DNA from: Tuctoria greenei
Lineage: Eukaryota; Streptophyta; Magnoliopsida; Poales; Poaceae
DNA length: 64,000 nucleotides
Reading direction: 5' to 3'
NCBI GenBank assembly: GCA_036927565.1
Contig: JAYESD010000007.1
Coordinates: 127,632,230-127,696,229, forward strand
Within the stretch, counting starts at the first letter, position 1. Every line of letters begins with the position of its first letter. The notes under the pieces were generated by a model, which did not search any database, was not told the origin of the DNA, and saw only the letters and a program-made list of their open reading frames with translations. The translations under genes were made by a program, and so were the position numbers. Positions 45,618 through 56,713 of the stretch are shown here, piece by piece.

Positions 45618-46020
45618 CTAAGTTTTACCCTTCTTATGACACCATTTGAGGAAGCCTATGCTATCCTTTTGGTAGTGTCTTTCTTTCTTGAAAAAGTGAC
45701 ACTTATTTTTGTTCACATTCACATTCTTTTGAGAAGAATGCTGGCGTGGAACTTTATTTCTGCCCTTATAATTTCCACTAGTGTGGTTGACAAAGTCAAT
45801 AGCACTAAGGGACTTAGTGGAGCCAGTAAACTGTCTCTCAATCTTATGGAGGTACTCACTAGCGGTGTTGTATTTGGGAATTGCTTGTCGAATAGACTTA
45901 GTGATGGAACTCTTAATGATCACTAAAACTAACTTATTTGAGTGATTCCATTTTAGTATCTCATTCTCATACTTGTGCATGAGACTAAGGTATTGTTCTT
46001 TCTTTAACTTAAAGACTCAT
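45618..46020 (-). pseudogene. gag of COP-D
   Basis: The frame at 45980-45618 reads WNHSNKLVLVIIKSSITKSI, then EYLHKIERQFTGSTKSL and a zinc-knuckle-like CHFFKKERHYQKDS followed by WCHKKGK. This is the copia UBN2-type gag pattern W..SN...L..IK..I...I and CYFCKKKGHMKKDC, with the second and last cysteines lost. Upstream sequence to about 46150 probably holds the N-terminus in other frames. Confidence 0.75.
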
Positions 46021-46284
46021 CAGTCTTTTCAATCATAGGCATAGGAACCTCAAGCTTAGTATGACCAGGACTAATCAGTGCCACATCTAATTTGGAGACC
46101 GCTAAGGCAATCTCGAACTTCTCTCCTCATGAGTCATAATTAACTTCGTTAAGTGGCTCAATAGTAGAGAGGTAACTGAGTGTTGAACTGATGATGGAGG
46201 AATCATCGAAATGAAAAACTGAGTAACATAAGTGAATGCATAAACATAATGAAACTTAGTAATAAAATAAAAATATAGCAAATT

Positions 46285-46710
46285 TTGTCTTTCAAGTTGG
46301 CTACTTGAACAAATTTTCTATAAACTAATTTTAAACAACTTAGGCAAGAAGAATCATCATCTTGTCTTTCAACAAAATACGACATTAACTAATTAACTTA
46401 TGAAATATAGAAAACTTTGTCTTTCACATTGGCTACTCGAACAAAATTTTCTATGTACTTAGTAAGAATGTTATCTTCGTTTTTCGCTTTGGCTACTCGA
46501 ACAAAATACAACATTCATGACTTAGGGCATGGCACAATTTTATTTTTCGCGTTAGTTACTCAAGTAAAATTTTCTATGCAACTTAGTGACTTAGAATATA
46601 GTAATTTTATCGTTCACATTGACTACTTAACAAAACTACTATCAAACTTATAAACTGAGAGCATAGCTTAAATTTATTGTTCACATTGGCTACTTAACAA
46701 AACATCGCCA
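46285..46710 (-). repeat. Degenerate tandem repeats in the COP-D leader
   Basis: Six clear copies, and probably a seventh near 46362, of a unit of about 58-69 bp. The core is TTGGCTACTCGAACAAAATTTTCTA preceded by a KTCTTTCA-like string and separated by ACTTAGTRA-like text. Cores begin near 46293, 46431, 46489, 46551, 46618 and 46685. The units differ at many positions. The array lies just upstream of gag. Confidence 0.7.
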
Positions 46711-46750
46711 TGCAAAACTAAATAACACGGTGGAAGCTTAATTATGGGAA

Positions 46751-47614
46751 TACTTAGAACAATTGAATTTATAAATTGAGATTACACTTAATCCATCAAA
46801 ATAATAAATTATTGAATAATACTTAATTATTCTCAATCTATTTAAACTTAGGTCTAAATTGATTTTCGCACATACTAAAATCACTTAAAAACAAAATGCT
46901 CATTGTTCTATATTAAATGATTTTAGTTTAATTGATTTTAGTTCATGACTGAAAATCTGCGAAAATTAAAACTAACTAAAATACTCATTTATTTCTAAAA
47001 TAATAAAATACTTAATTATAATTCTCTGCTAAAAATAGCACAAAAGCGCCTTATTTTATTTTCTGGAAAACAGAAAACGATTCACAAATTATTTGGTCTA
47101 AAATCACTGAGGTACGCCCAGCCCAACAGGAAATAAAACTAAAAAACTAAAACTCATTCGGGTGGTCCATAAAATGAAACTAGCCCATGTTGCAAAATCA
47201 GCCTGTAGGCCACTAATTGGTTTTTGCCCAAAGGCCCAAGGTAGCCAAGCCCAAAACTATAAAAAAAACTAAGGAAATCGGGTGTGGCCTAGTGTATGAA
47301 GCGGCCCACTGAGAAATTAGCCCAAAAGGCCCTCACTAAAATATTCTGTGAAAATCGACAAAAAGGAAAGGAGGTGATCGGCCCATAAACTTAGTTGGCC
47401 CGAAGACCCACTAACCAATTATGAAATATTTCCGAAAAGAAAAAGGAAAGACTGGCTTGGTGGCCCAGCTCTCCACTGTAAAGGCCCACTGCCTCCTCTA
47501 AAAATACAGAAAAAAATTGAATTTTTTGCGCACAACCCATTAGGCTTTTCAGCCCAAAAGCTCATAATAAAATAAACCTAAAAACTGGAAAAGGAAAAGC
47601 CTGTGCCGCCTGGT
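46751..47614. other. Unassigned AT-rich sequence with GGCCCA-rich part
   Basis: About 860 bp without genes. From about 47110 it is dense in GCCCA/GGCCC words (GGCCCAA, AGCCCAAAA, GGCCCACT) separated by A-rich runs. It could be the remaining leader or 5' LTR of COP-D, or another old element. It ends at the TEK-2 LTR; CTGGT (47610-47614) is the expected TEK-2 target duplication. Confidence 0.4.
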
Positions 47615-50444
47615 TGTGACACCTGGTTCTTGAAAACAAACCAAATGCGACGCATATGTGTGTCTAGGATGTTCAACACACATACACGAGTGCATCACAA
47701 ATGATATACAGAAAATTACCACGGCACAAACTAGAAAATAGGTACTTTTATTACAATACTCAAATAGTTCTCGAATTACAAACTCGAATGATCATTATCA
47801 CTAGTACTACTATTGCAGCGAAAATAATCTAAACTAAGCAAATTAAGCAAATGGGATAGCGCGACTCCAAGCATCCACCGACAATCGATGGCAGCACACA
47901 ACCTAGAACTCAGCATTATTCTCGTGGTACTCCCAAACATCACTTGAAGCTATTGGTGGGGGGATTGCAAGGGTGAGCACATGTCATACTCAGCAAGTGT
48001 GGGAAAATAATGACATGTAGCTTAAACAAGGATGATAATAAATAATGGCTATTTGCTGAAAAGTACATTTAAAACATGTAAAAAAGCATCTTACAATGTT
48101 TATGTGAATTAATATCATCATATTCCAAATAATTACCAATTATGAGTCCAACACCATCATTTACCATCATATCACATCCATCAATGTTTATCCATCCATA
48201 TACCAGATTCTTACCGTCATTGTCAACTATGTCCATTTATCACAACACAAACCATAACCATACCATCCAAAATCCCAACTTCCCTCTAATCATGTAGGTC
48301 ATCCAGGTGCTCATAACCGGGAGCACAGCTATTACGATAGTTTTACACTCTGCAGAGATTGTACCACTTTACCCGTAAGTTCGTGATTTCATCATCTGTC
48401 GATGACTAAAAGAAACCTCCTTTATGCCAAATACACTATCTTAGGTGTATGGTCAAGAGATCACAAAATAGCCTTTACAAAGTGATTACCAGCATGCTCG
48501 AACCCACTGAGATTTCACCGGTGGTGATGCCTCCAATTGAGCACATCCAACCAAGGGCCCCCTCTTGTGTCATTCGGATCCCAGGATAGTCTTGCCACTA
48601 TTGCAAACCTAATCTGACTCCCATTCCCCAAGCCTTCCTAATGATCCGAACGATACTGACAATACACTAATTAGTCAGCTAAGTTGCACCCATACTTGGC
48701 CTTGTGGTGGCACTGTAGTCCTGGCTTATTCTCGCATAAACCAGTCCTTAGATCCACAGGAAGCAAAACGACCATATCTTCCAACCCAATACACAAACCA
48801 TGTTCACTTAGATCTCCCAAGTCCTATGTTACCAATTAACTATGTTCATAAAGTCTCATCATCCATAAGTTCATTAATTCATAATTAAGCCATTCGGTTG
48901 GTCCCAACCCAATTAATTAGAGCAAAGCAAAAAGGTAAAAACACCCCTCCCGACTCTCTAGAATATATTCCAAGCAACAAGGATGGTCAAACAAGACTAG
49001 TAAACACCTATCATGGGTTTCCCATGAATTTGACACAAGCATGCAATTTTGCAAACAAAAACATTTAAAAACGGGATCAAAATGATCAAGGACAATTGCC
49101 TTGCTCTTGAGGTTGGTTTGGATCAAAAGCTTCAAAGTTCTGGTGCTCAAAGTCTTCGAAAGCACCTTCTAGAGTGTTACCTTCTATTTCGTGCGCAAAC
49201 ATACAAAACAAACATCATAATCAATAAATGCTTATATATTACTCAATATGTCATGACATGCATGATTGATGCAATTATGATGTAATACATGTTATTAGGT
49301 TGTCATTGTTGCTTACTAACAAGTTACAATTAAGTCTTACATGTTAGAACAAGTTTTAAGTCATTTTGGAGAATATTAAAGTAGTTCCAGAATTTTCCAG
49401 ATTTGGGAGACCGGACTAGTCCGCACCATGGGCCGGACATGTCCGCTCTGGACCAGAAAGTTGAACCAACTAGTTCGCACTGGATCAGACAAGTCCGCTA
49501 TGGCTAGGGTTTTGGCGATTTTCAACTAGAGTATAGTTTGAGTTGATATGGAACCACAATTTACGCAGAAAAGATGGATCTAAGGTATTTACCGTGAGTC
49601 CTAGGGTTCAAGGGTCACTCAAGAACTTGACGTCTAGATCGACGAAGATGAAAAATTTATGAAGAGAAAGCTGACATCGAAGAATCGATGAAAAAGATCG
49701 CAGCAGCGATGACAATCTTGATTAATCCTCCTCCTTCCTTCTCCTCCTCTTCCTCTTCCTTTTTTCTCCCTTCAAGAGCAGTGTCTATGAAGAGATCAGG
49801 CGTTGAGATTCGTCTAATGTGGCAAAGGGGGAAAGGGTGGATGGTGGGGTGTTTATATAGGAGAAGAGGTGATAGGGTTAGGGTAGAATCCAAATATAAT
49901 GCGGTGGAATCCAGTAGAGGCCATGGTAGAGTCCCTCTTGGGCTCCTTAGAGGTTGGGCACGACGTCCTTGGGCCAAAAAAGGTAAATTACCCAATAACT
50001 TGTCGTAAAGGGAAAATAGAACCCGAGTCGAAACCCTCAAGACTGGAATAGTCCGTAGGAGGCCGGACAAGTCCGTTGGAAGTTCTAGAAAGTTGAACTA
50101 AGAAGTCTGGTGTCAAGCCAGACAAGTCCGTTTGGAGTTACGACGGAGTTATAGAAAGTTGATCGGACAAGTCCGGTGCTTGGCCAGACAAGTCTGGGGC
50201 ATGTCCAGAAAAACATCAGAACCATTTTTGGACTAGTTCATAGAAATTAACGGAAAAGTCTGGAAAACAACAAAGAGTTCAATGGACTAGTCCAGGGTCC
50301 AATCCGGACAAGTCCATACTGAGCTAGGTTTTTGTATGCTGGTTTAGTCCTAATTCATTTAAACTCGTTTCTTTTTTATGTTTCTTAATGTTAAACATGT
50401 ATAGGAATGTATTCAATGCATGATGGATGAAAATGAGGGTGTTA
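47615..50444 (-). repeat. 3' LTR of TEK-2 (about 2.8 kb)
   Basis: In minus sense it starts near TTAACACCCTCATTTTC (50444; the canonical TG is mutated) and ends CCAGGTGTCACA (47615). It matches the TEK-1 LTR in blocks. Parts at 49408-49505 and 50040-50325 hold near-palindromes CGGACTAGTCCG, CGGACATGTCCG and CGGACAAGTCCG that I do not find in the TEK-1 LTR. A long C run lies at the inner edge (about 50452-50465). Confidence 0.75.
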
Positions 50445-50499
50445 AAAACCTACCCCCCCCCCCCCTTTAAATGAATCTCGTCCTCGAGATTCGACGTAG

Positions 50500-51645
50500 A
50501 AGGAAAAAGATAGGGAAATTCTTTCTTAAGATCATCTTCTTGCTCCTAAGTTGCTCCCGATTCTCGATGATGCTTCCTTTGTACTTTGCACTATCGAGTT
50601 ACCTTGTTCCTTGTGACTCTCTCCTTGGTTTCTAAATTTTGACAGGTTGCTCAGCATAGGTCAATTCTGCCTCTAATTTTAATTCTTCTATTGGTACTTG
50701 TTCCTCTGGTACTCTTAAACACTTTTGGAGCTGACTAAAATGGAACACATCATGAACATCAGAAAGATGTGTTGGCATCTCCAACTTATTTTCCACTTCT
50801 CCACGTTAGTCCAAAATATTGAATGACCCAATATAGCAAGGTGCCAACTTGCCTTTAATGTTAAACTGCTTATGACCTCGCATTGGCGACACCTTGAGGT
50901 ATACGAAGTCTCCCACTTCCAAAGCTAAGTTTCTTCGCCTATTATCCGCATAGCTCTTTTGTCTTGATTGAGCAGCCCTTAGGTTTTCGCGGATTAACTG
51001 AACTTTCCTTTTAGCTTCTTGTAACACATCAAGCCCAAACACATGGTTCTCTCCGGTCTCATTCCAAAAAAGAAGAGTTCTACACCTTCTACCATACAAT
51101 GCTTCAAAAGGTGACATCTTCAAACTGGCTTGGTAGCTATTGTTATATGAGAATTTAGCATATGGCAAACTCTTATCCCAGTTGCATCCATGTTTCAAAG
51201 CACAAGCTCTCAACATATCCTCCAATATCTGATTTGTCCTCTCGGTTTGTCCATCAGTTTGTGGGTGATACGCTGAGATAAAATTCAACTTAGTACCCAT
51301 AGCTTCATGCATATTCTCCTCGAACCTAGAGGTGAATTGACAATCTCAGTCTGAGACTATTTTCTTCGGAACTCTATGTCGGCATACAATAGGCTCCATA
51401 TACAGTTATGCGAGTTTCGATGTGGTTTATGTGGTCCTGACAAGAATGAAATGAGCTGATTTTGTCAACCAATCCACAATAACCCATATTGAGTCATGGT
51501 CGGACTGGGTACGCAGTAATCCAACTATGAAGTTCATACTAATTTCTTCCCACTTCCGTTCTGGTATCTTCAATGGTTGCAATAGTCCAGCTGGCCTTTA
51601 GTGTTCAGCTTTCACTCGTTGGCACGTGTCACATAGGGCAACATA
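50500..51645 (-). pseudogene. Integrase and chromodomain end of TEK-2 pol
   Basis: From 51645 downwards: CDTCQRVKAEH (zinc region) then TAG, RPAGLLQP-like text, and DHDSIWVIVDWLTKSAHFI (first catalytic Asp), then PKKIVSD-stop-DCQFTSRF, where TGA stands for the usual Arg codon next to the second Asp. The frame at 51312-50806 holds SAYHPQTDGQTERTNQ (catalytic Glu), YGRRCRTLLFW and VGDFVYLKVSPMRG. To 50500 it continues VFHFSQLQKCLRVP and, with a frame change, ETKERVTRNKVTR, a chromodomain-like tail, ending FPYLFPSTSNLEDE. The stops fit C-to-T changes at CG or CA sites expected from cytosine methylation. Confidence 0.85.
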
Positions 51646-51651
51646 TGTAGC

Positions 51652-52496
51652 TGTCGGTACCCTGCGTACCGGGTACCCCACGATACTGCAAGAAAAGCCA
51701 AAGAGTTCCCACGTCCGAGTTGAAGACTTCCAAAGGCAACACACGTCTGATAGCACTGGGCTTGCATCCCTTGTTTGAGTAGCTCCGGTACTACCACGTG
51801 TCCAGCGGGACCAAACCTACCTCCCTTCACAGGGAAGCTATGGTCCCGCCACGTGTCTAGCAACCTCGGACCTAACCCCCAGTAGAGGGAAGATTCGGTG
51901 CCACCACGTGTCAAGTGGCTCCAAACCTACCTCCCCGTAGAGGGAAGCTCTGGAGCTGCCGCGTTTTGTACCTCCAGACCTAAGACAACAACGACTACAG
52001 GATCTCCAACACCACGAACATTCAAGAGGCTATTAAAACAGCCGTTACAAGACCTGATTAACTTGTCATTAATTCAGCATTAATAACACACGATCAGAGG
52101 ACTATGCAGACCAGTAACGCCACTATTAAGGCGCGTTATCACAATATTAATCACAGTTGATACTTGTAGATCATGTATAGGTGATTAATTACAGCCGAGG
52201 CCACTTGTCGGGCCAGACAATCCTTGTAATGGCCAGCCCTTAGCATATAAAAGGGTTGCGCCGCACAGTAGAAGACCAACTGGGACCAAGCCTACTTAAG
52301 CTCACATTCATACCACGCAAATTCATCAACAACCACACCGTGGAGTAGGGTATTATGCTCAGGCGGCTCGAACCACGTAAAAAATCCTCTGTGTCACCGT
52401 CTCGTCCATAATCTTACGCATGCCCCAACCAAATATGAACCTCCGCGAACTACGGTTTAGTAGTACCGGGGGAAATGTCGCAGCAACTCTTCAACA
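51652..52496 (+). repeat. 5' LTR of TAT-B (845 bp)
   Basis: It runs from TGTCGGTACCCTGCGTACC to CTCTTCAACA. Three units of about 55 bp in U3 each contain CCACGTGTC (near 51793, 51849 and 51903), a G-box core. TATA box TATAAAAG at 52246-52253. The stretch after it matches the TAT-A LTR. Confidence 0.8.
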
Positions 52497-52498
52497 TT

Positions 52499-52516
52499 TG
52501 GCGCGCCAGGTAGGAG
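52499..52516 (+). other. Primer-binding site of TAT-B
   Basis: TGGCGCGCCAGGTAGGAG lies two bases after the LTR, the form of site found in many grass gypsy elements. I cannot name the tRNA with certainty. Confidence 0.7.
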
Positions 52517-52532
52517 CGTTCTAGATTTTGAG

Positions 52533-54010
52533 ATGGTGAACTCCGCCGCAATATCGCCCAACGGCCATGTTGGACAGCCTGATGGAGGAAATCCCTCCAA
52601 TGCGCAACAGCCAGCTGGTGTTGTTGTCTCGACGGGTGTCATTCCACCACCACCACCACCTGCTCTGGCAGCCAACGCTGGACAACAGGATGGTGTCTTT
52701 GTGTTGGTCACTGCATCGATGAACAATCCTGAGAACACGCTCAATGCACGTGAACTCTTCTTTAGCATCCACCAGCACTCGGAACACCTCAATGTGCAAT
52801 GGAACAGTGGCGCGCTGATGTGGAGCATTTGGTTGCAGTCGCCAGCCGATGCCATCAATAACCAAGGTCCGCCCCCTGCTAGGCAGGCACCTTCAAGGAA
52901 CAGGACCTTGTCAGGTAGACTTGGTCCTCAGGCGTCATAGCACAGGAGATGTGTGCCCTCCTAGCAAGTGACATCGCTGCCCTCCAAGGCATGTTGTACC
53001 CATACTGCATAGAGACTTTCGATGCATGATCTACGATCGGAGCTCGACCGTCAATATAGGCGGCAGGACGGTCGCGTCCATATCGAGTGCACTCGCGAGA
53101 GGCGAGAGGCTCAGGAAAACCCTTCTCCTTTGGGAGTAGAGGGTGGCTGTTTAGCCCTGGCCATGCATCTTCACATGGTCGAATGGCCTTCGAAGTTCCG
53201 ACCTCATTTGCCAGAGAATTACAACAGGACTGTCAACCCCATCGAGTTCCTCCAGATATACTCCACCGCTATCCTCGCAGCTGGAGGCAATGGGGTTGTT
53301 ATAGCCAACTACTTCCCATTGGCTCTAACTGGGATAGTCAGGTCCTGGTTCATGAGTCTTCTGCCTGACTCCATCAACAGTTTGGCAGAGCTTTACCGCC
53401 AGTTCACCGCCAACTTCAGGAGCTCCTACACCCGACCTGGCACAAAGCTGGACTTGTTTGTCGTACAACAGAATACGGGAGAATCGCTGCAATCGTTCAT
53501 CCAACAATTTTCTTAGGTAGAGATTACTATTCCTTCAATCTCCAACGCTTCTGTCATTATCGCATTTCGGCAGAGAGTTAGAGATAAGAAGATGCTAGAA
53601 AAGCTGGCAACAAAAGAAGTCAGCAGCATCACGGAGCTCTTCAGCCTAGCCGACAAATGCGCTAGGGCTGCAGAGGGACAAGAGATGCACTCTAAACCAG
53701 CTTCGGGGGCTGGTAAAAACTCCTCCAAGGCTGAAGCCACTACCTCCAGCAGTGGAAAAAAAAAAAGAAAAAGTTCAACGGCAAGAAGAAGTCATCGGCC
53801 AGCATGCCTACTGCTGCCGCGACTGCAGCTCCGGGTGGACGGGGCCCACGGCCTAAAAAACATCCATGGCCATTGTCTGAGGATGGCGGTAGCGAGAAGA
53901 TATGGTGTCCGATCCACAAAACGGACACCCACAATCTCGAAGACTGTCGTGAGGTCAAGCATCTTATTGAGCGCAACAACAAGCGCCAAGAAGAAGCTCC
54001 TTTATGTTAG
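52533..54010 (+). pseudogene. gag of TAT-B
   Basis: The start at 52533 (MVNSAAISPNGHVGQ) opens a Pro/Ala-rich N-terminus ending at a stop (52938). After two more stops the gag domain (about 53180-53516) reads WPSKFRPHLPENYNRTVNP, ALTGIVRSWFMSLLP and FRSSYTRPGTKLDLF, then TAG and continuing text to about 53745. A run of A at about 53757-53766 marks a frameshift. The C-terminal zinc-binding motif CPIHKTDTHNLEDC (CX2HX4HX4C, about 53905-53950) is the variant usual in Tat gags. Confidence 0.85.
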
Positions 54011-54204
54011 CGAGAAGGAAAGCAGAAGGACGACAAAGCTACGGCTTCTCAGGAGCTAGGCTTCCAGGACCCCAAGAAGGTCCTAAAGGCCGTCTACAAC
54101 ATCATCGATGATGATTCCGACATCTTCGACAATGAGCATCGGAAGACTCTCCATACGATATATGTAGGGTCCTGAGATATTACCTCTGGCGCATCCTCAA
54201 GACC

Positions 54205-54942
54205 ATGCGTCGGGAGATGGATGCCGCAGCTCCCACCACCAAGGCAGAACCCCACCGGAAGTGGATGGACACAGCCATCACGTTCGATACTTCAGATTGT
54301 CTGAGAAACATGATCAGAGCTGGTCAACTGCCATTGATAGTTTCTCCTACCATCAATAATGGCCAGCTCTATCATGTCTTAGTGGATGGAGGTGCGACGC
54401 TCAACCTCCTCAGCTATGAAGTATTCATGAAGATCCAGCTCAGCCACTCGGACCTTCGCTTCTTACGTCCCTTATCCGGAGTAGGTCCAGGAGCTATCAC
54501 TCCTATCGGATCAATTACACTACTGATTACCTTTAGGACTCGTGACAATTATAGGACTAAAAAGTTGGTCTTCAAAATAGCGCACATCAACCTTCCCTTC
54601 AACGCCATCCTAGGTAGATCAGCCCTGTATAGGTTTATGGCCGTAGCTCATTATGGATACTTGGTGTTGAAGATGCCAACTCCTTCAGGCGTTCTTCAGA
54701 TTCGCGAAGATCGCACTGCGGGAGCCACCGTGCTGGAAGAACTCCACGCACTTGCAACAGCGCGGGAGGAAAGATCCGGCAAGGAGCAAGCTGCTCAACC
54801 TCCAAGCTCTCACCAGCGAGGCTCAACCTCTGCATTACGCGTGAAACCAAGCAATGACACCGACATTCCCGTCAAAGTCGTCCAAATCGGTTCTAATCCT
54901 GCCCAGACCACTCGTATATCGGGAGGTATGGACAATAAATAG
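54205..54942 (+). pseudogene. Aspartic protease region of TAT-B
   Basis: A 245-codon open frame. The protease active site reads YHVLVDGGATLNLLS (about residues 57-71); D-G-G-A is the Tat variant of D-S/T-G-A. The hydrophobic LPFNAILGRSALYRF (about residues 132-146) is the second conserved block. The C-terminal 70 residues are a polar linker. The preceding 54010-54204 reads as gag-protease linker with stops. The single frame is intact, but it is cut off from gag, and TAG at 54940 ends it before RT. Confidence 0.8.
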
Positions 54943-54948
54943 GAACTC

Positions 54949-55931
54949 GTGCTCATCACTTTCCTCCGAGCGAATGTTAACGTGTTTGCATGGCAACCGT
55001 CAAAGATGCATGGGATCCCTAAGGAGTTGATTGAGCACAGCCTGAAGATATATCCCGACGCACGGCCAGTACATCAGAAGCCCCAAAAGCAATTAGTCGA
55101 GCGACAGAACTTCATCAAACAAGAAATCAAGAAGCTGCTCGAAGCTGGTTTCATCTGGGAGGTTCATCATCCCCGATGGCTGGCAAACCCAGTCATTGTA
55201 CCAAAGGTTAGTGGGAAACTTCGGATGTGCATCGACTACACCACCTTGAATAAGGCATGTCCAAAAGACCCATTTCCACTACCTAGGATAGATCAGATAG
55301 TGGATTCCACCTCCAGGTGTGAGCTATTGTGTTTCCTAGATGCATATTCTGGATATCATCAAATTCAAATGTCCAGGGAAGATGAGGAGCATACTACCTT
55401 CATAACAATAGATGGGTTGTATTGCTCTACTGCTATGCCTTTTAGTCTCAAAAATGTTGCTTCAACTTTTGTGGAGCCATGCACAAAACATTTGGAGAGC
55501 TCATTAGGGACTTGGAGGAAGTCTACGTTTATGACATCGTCGTGAAGGTGAAGAACAAGGAATCAATCCTTGACAACCTGCAAGACGTCTTTGACAAGCT
55601 GCGCATAACTCGCACCAAGCTAAACCTGGACAAATGTGTCTTTGGGGTTAGCTCCGGGAAGCTCCTTGGATTCTTGGTGACTCACCAAGGAATTGAGGCA
55701 AATCTATCAAAGATCAAGGCAATTGAAGAGATGCGGGCCCTAGCCCGCATCAAGGATGTCCAAAAGCTAACTGGATGTCTAGCTGCGCTTAGCCGGTTCA
55801 TCTCAAGACTGGCAGAACAGGCGCTTCCCTTCTTCAAGCTATTGAGGAAGTCCAGGCCATTCCATTGGTCTAAAGAAGTGGAAAAGGCTTTCCAAGAGCT
55901 CAAGCAGCTCCTCACCGCACTACCAATCTAG
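54949..55931 (+). pseudogene. Reverse transcriptase of TAT-B with a mutated catalytic motif
   Basis: The frame 54949-55545 shows VFAWQPSKMHGIPKELIEH, AGFIWEVHHPRWLANPVIV, MCIDYTTLNKACPKDPFPLP and LDAYSGYHQIQM (first catalytic Asp present). A frame change near 55490 leads to the frame 55479-55931, where the catalytic box reads EVYVYDIVVK at about 55520: the usual YVDD is YVYD, one catalytic Asp replaced by Tyr. GKLLGFLVTHQGIEA and PFFKLLRKSRPFHW close the domain at TAG 55929. Confidence 0.85.
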
Positions 55932-56713
55932 GTAGTTTCGGATCCTGGTTAGCCTCTTTTGCTTTACATTTCAGCAACTATGGAGGTTGTCAGCATAGTC
56001 CTGGTCACGGAGAGACCGGAGCCATCTTCAGTTCAAGCGTCCAGACCCTTCCGGGAGGGTCCGGAGCTACCTGAAGGTGAGTCTGGGTCCCATCCCCCAA
56101 GCGCGAATCCTAAAGGCAAGCTGCCCGAGGATCAAACTCTCTCATACGAGGGAGTTCTCATGGCTGATCAAGAAGAAGATCGGGACCCCTTCGGGAGGGT
56201 TCGGGTAAATCAAGAAGAAGATCCATACCCCTCCGGGAGGGTTCGGGAAGCTCAAGAAGAAGGTCTGGACCCCTCTGAGAGAGTCCGAATTGGTGAAGAA
56301 GAAGCTTCAGACTCTTTTGGGAAGGTCCGAACTGTCCAGCGGCTAGTGTACTTCATCAGCAGAGTACTACATGAACCAAGACTTGGTACATTGAGGTGCA
56401 TAAACTGCTCTATGCAGTTCTTATTGCCTCAAGGAAGCTTCGTCGCTACTTCCAAGCACACAAAATATCAGTGTTCTTATCCACTACGTGCTATATTGCA
56501 TAACCCAAACTCTACAGGAAATAGTGCAAAGTGGGCAACGGAGCCGGAAGAATTCGATCTCTAATTCTTGCCTCGATATGCTACCAAGAGTCAAGCATTG
56601 ACTGACTTCATAGCGGAGTGGACCCCTTCTTTGTCAAATCCAGGGGGCCATAGTGAGCAGAAGCCGGAACACAAGGTCCTGGTCTTCACTGATCCTCACT
56701 GGACTCTCTACTT
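55932..56713 (+). pseudogene. RNase H region of TAT-B with in-frame repeats, truncated
   Basis: The frame 55959-56564 begins LLYISATMEVVSIVLVTERPE (RNase H start) and is stretched by an insert of about 110 residues that ends in four 14-residue repeats (QEEDRDPFGRVRVN type, 56168-56335). RNase H then resumes: LVYFISRVLHEPRL and YPLRAILHNPN with TGNSAKWA. After TAA at 56562 the sequence continues in a shifted frame to YATKSQALTDFIAEW and HWTLYFVGSNS, the start of the second RNase H-like domain, where LTR-X cuts it. Confidence 0.8.

Larger units (their letters stand above)
41623..46750 (-). mobile_element. Decayed Ty1/copia element COP-D
   Basis: In minus sense: leader repeats (46710-46285), gag (about 46020-45618), very degraded pol with RT traces near 43950, RNase H end (about 42760-42300), polypurine tract GGTTAAGAGGAAGAA (42131-42117) and a 494 bp 3' LTR. 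A LINE is inserted in it at 42774-43589. The 5' LTR is not found. It is the most decayed element in the window and probably the oldest. Confidence 0.7.
47615..51651 (-). mobile_element. Tekay/Del-type chromovirus TEK-2, 3' part
   Basis: In minus sense: integrase zinc region and core, a chromodomain-like end, a polypurine tract (a G run, 50465-50451) and a 2.8 kb 3' LTR. At 51651 it is cut by TAT-B; upstream pol, gag and the 5' LTR would lie to the right of TAT-B, outside the window. The flank GTAGC (51647-51651) is the expected TAT-B target duplication. Confidence 0.8.
51652..56713 (+). mobile_element. Tat-type Ty3/gypsy element TAT-B, 5' part
   Basis: It runs LTR, primer site, gag, protease, RT and RNase H, then breaks off at 56713 within a second RNase H-like domain where an LTR-X copy begins. 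It was inserted in the integrase gene of TEK-2. Its integrase, antisense gene and 3' LTR would lie beyond the window. RNase H text (YPLRAILHNPN-TGN-AKWA) is characteristic of Tat elements. Confidence 0.85.

Noticed and set aside
46285..46710. CRISPR-like array
   Set aside because: The repeats are degenerate, have no distinct spacers and lie in the leader of a plant copia element.
49688..50008. Open frames on both strands in the TEK-2 LTR
   Set aside because: The minus-strand and plus-strand frames come from a CT-rich leader in the LTR; no counterpart frame is seen in the TEK-1 LTR.
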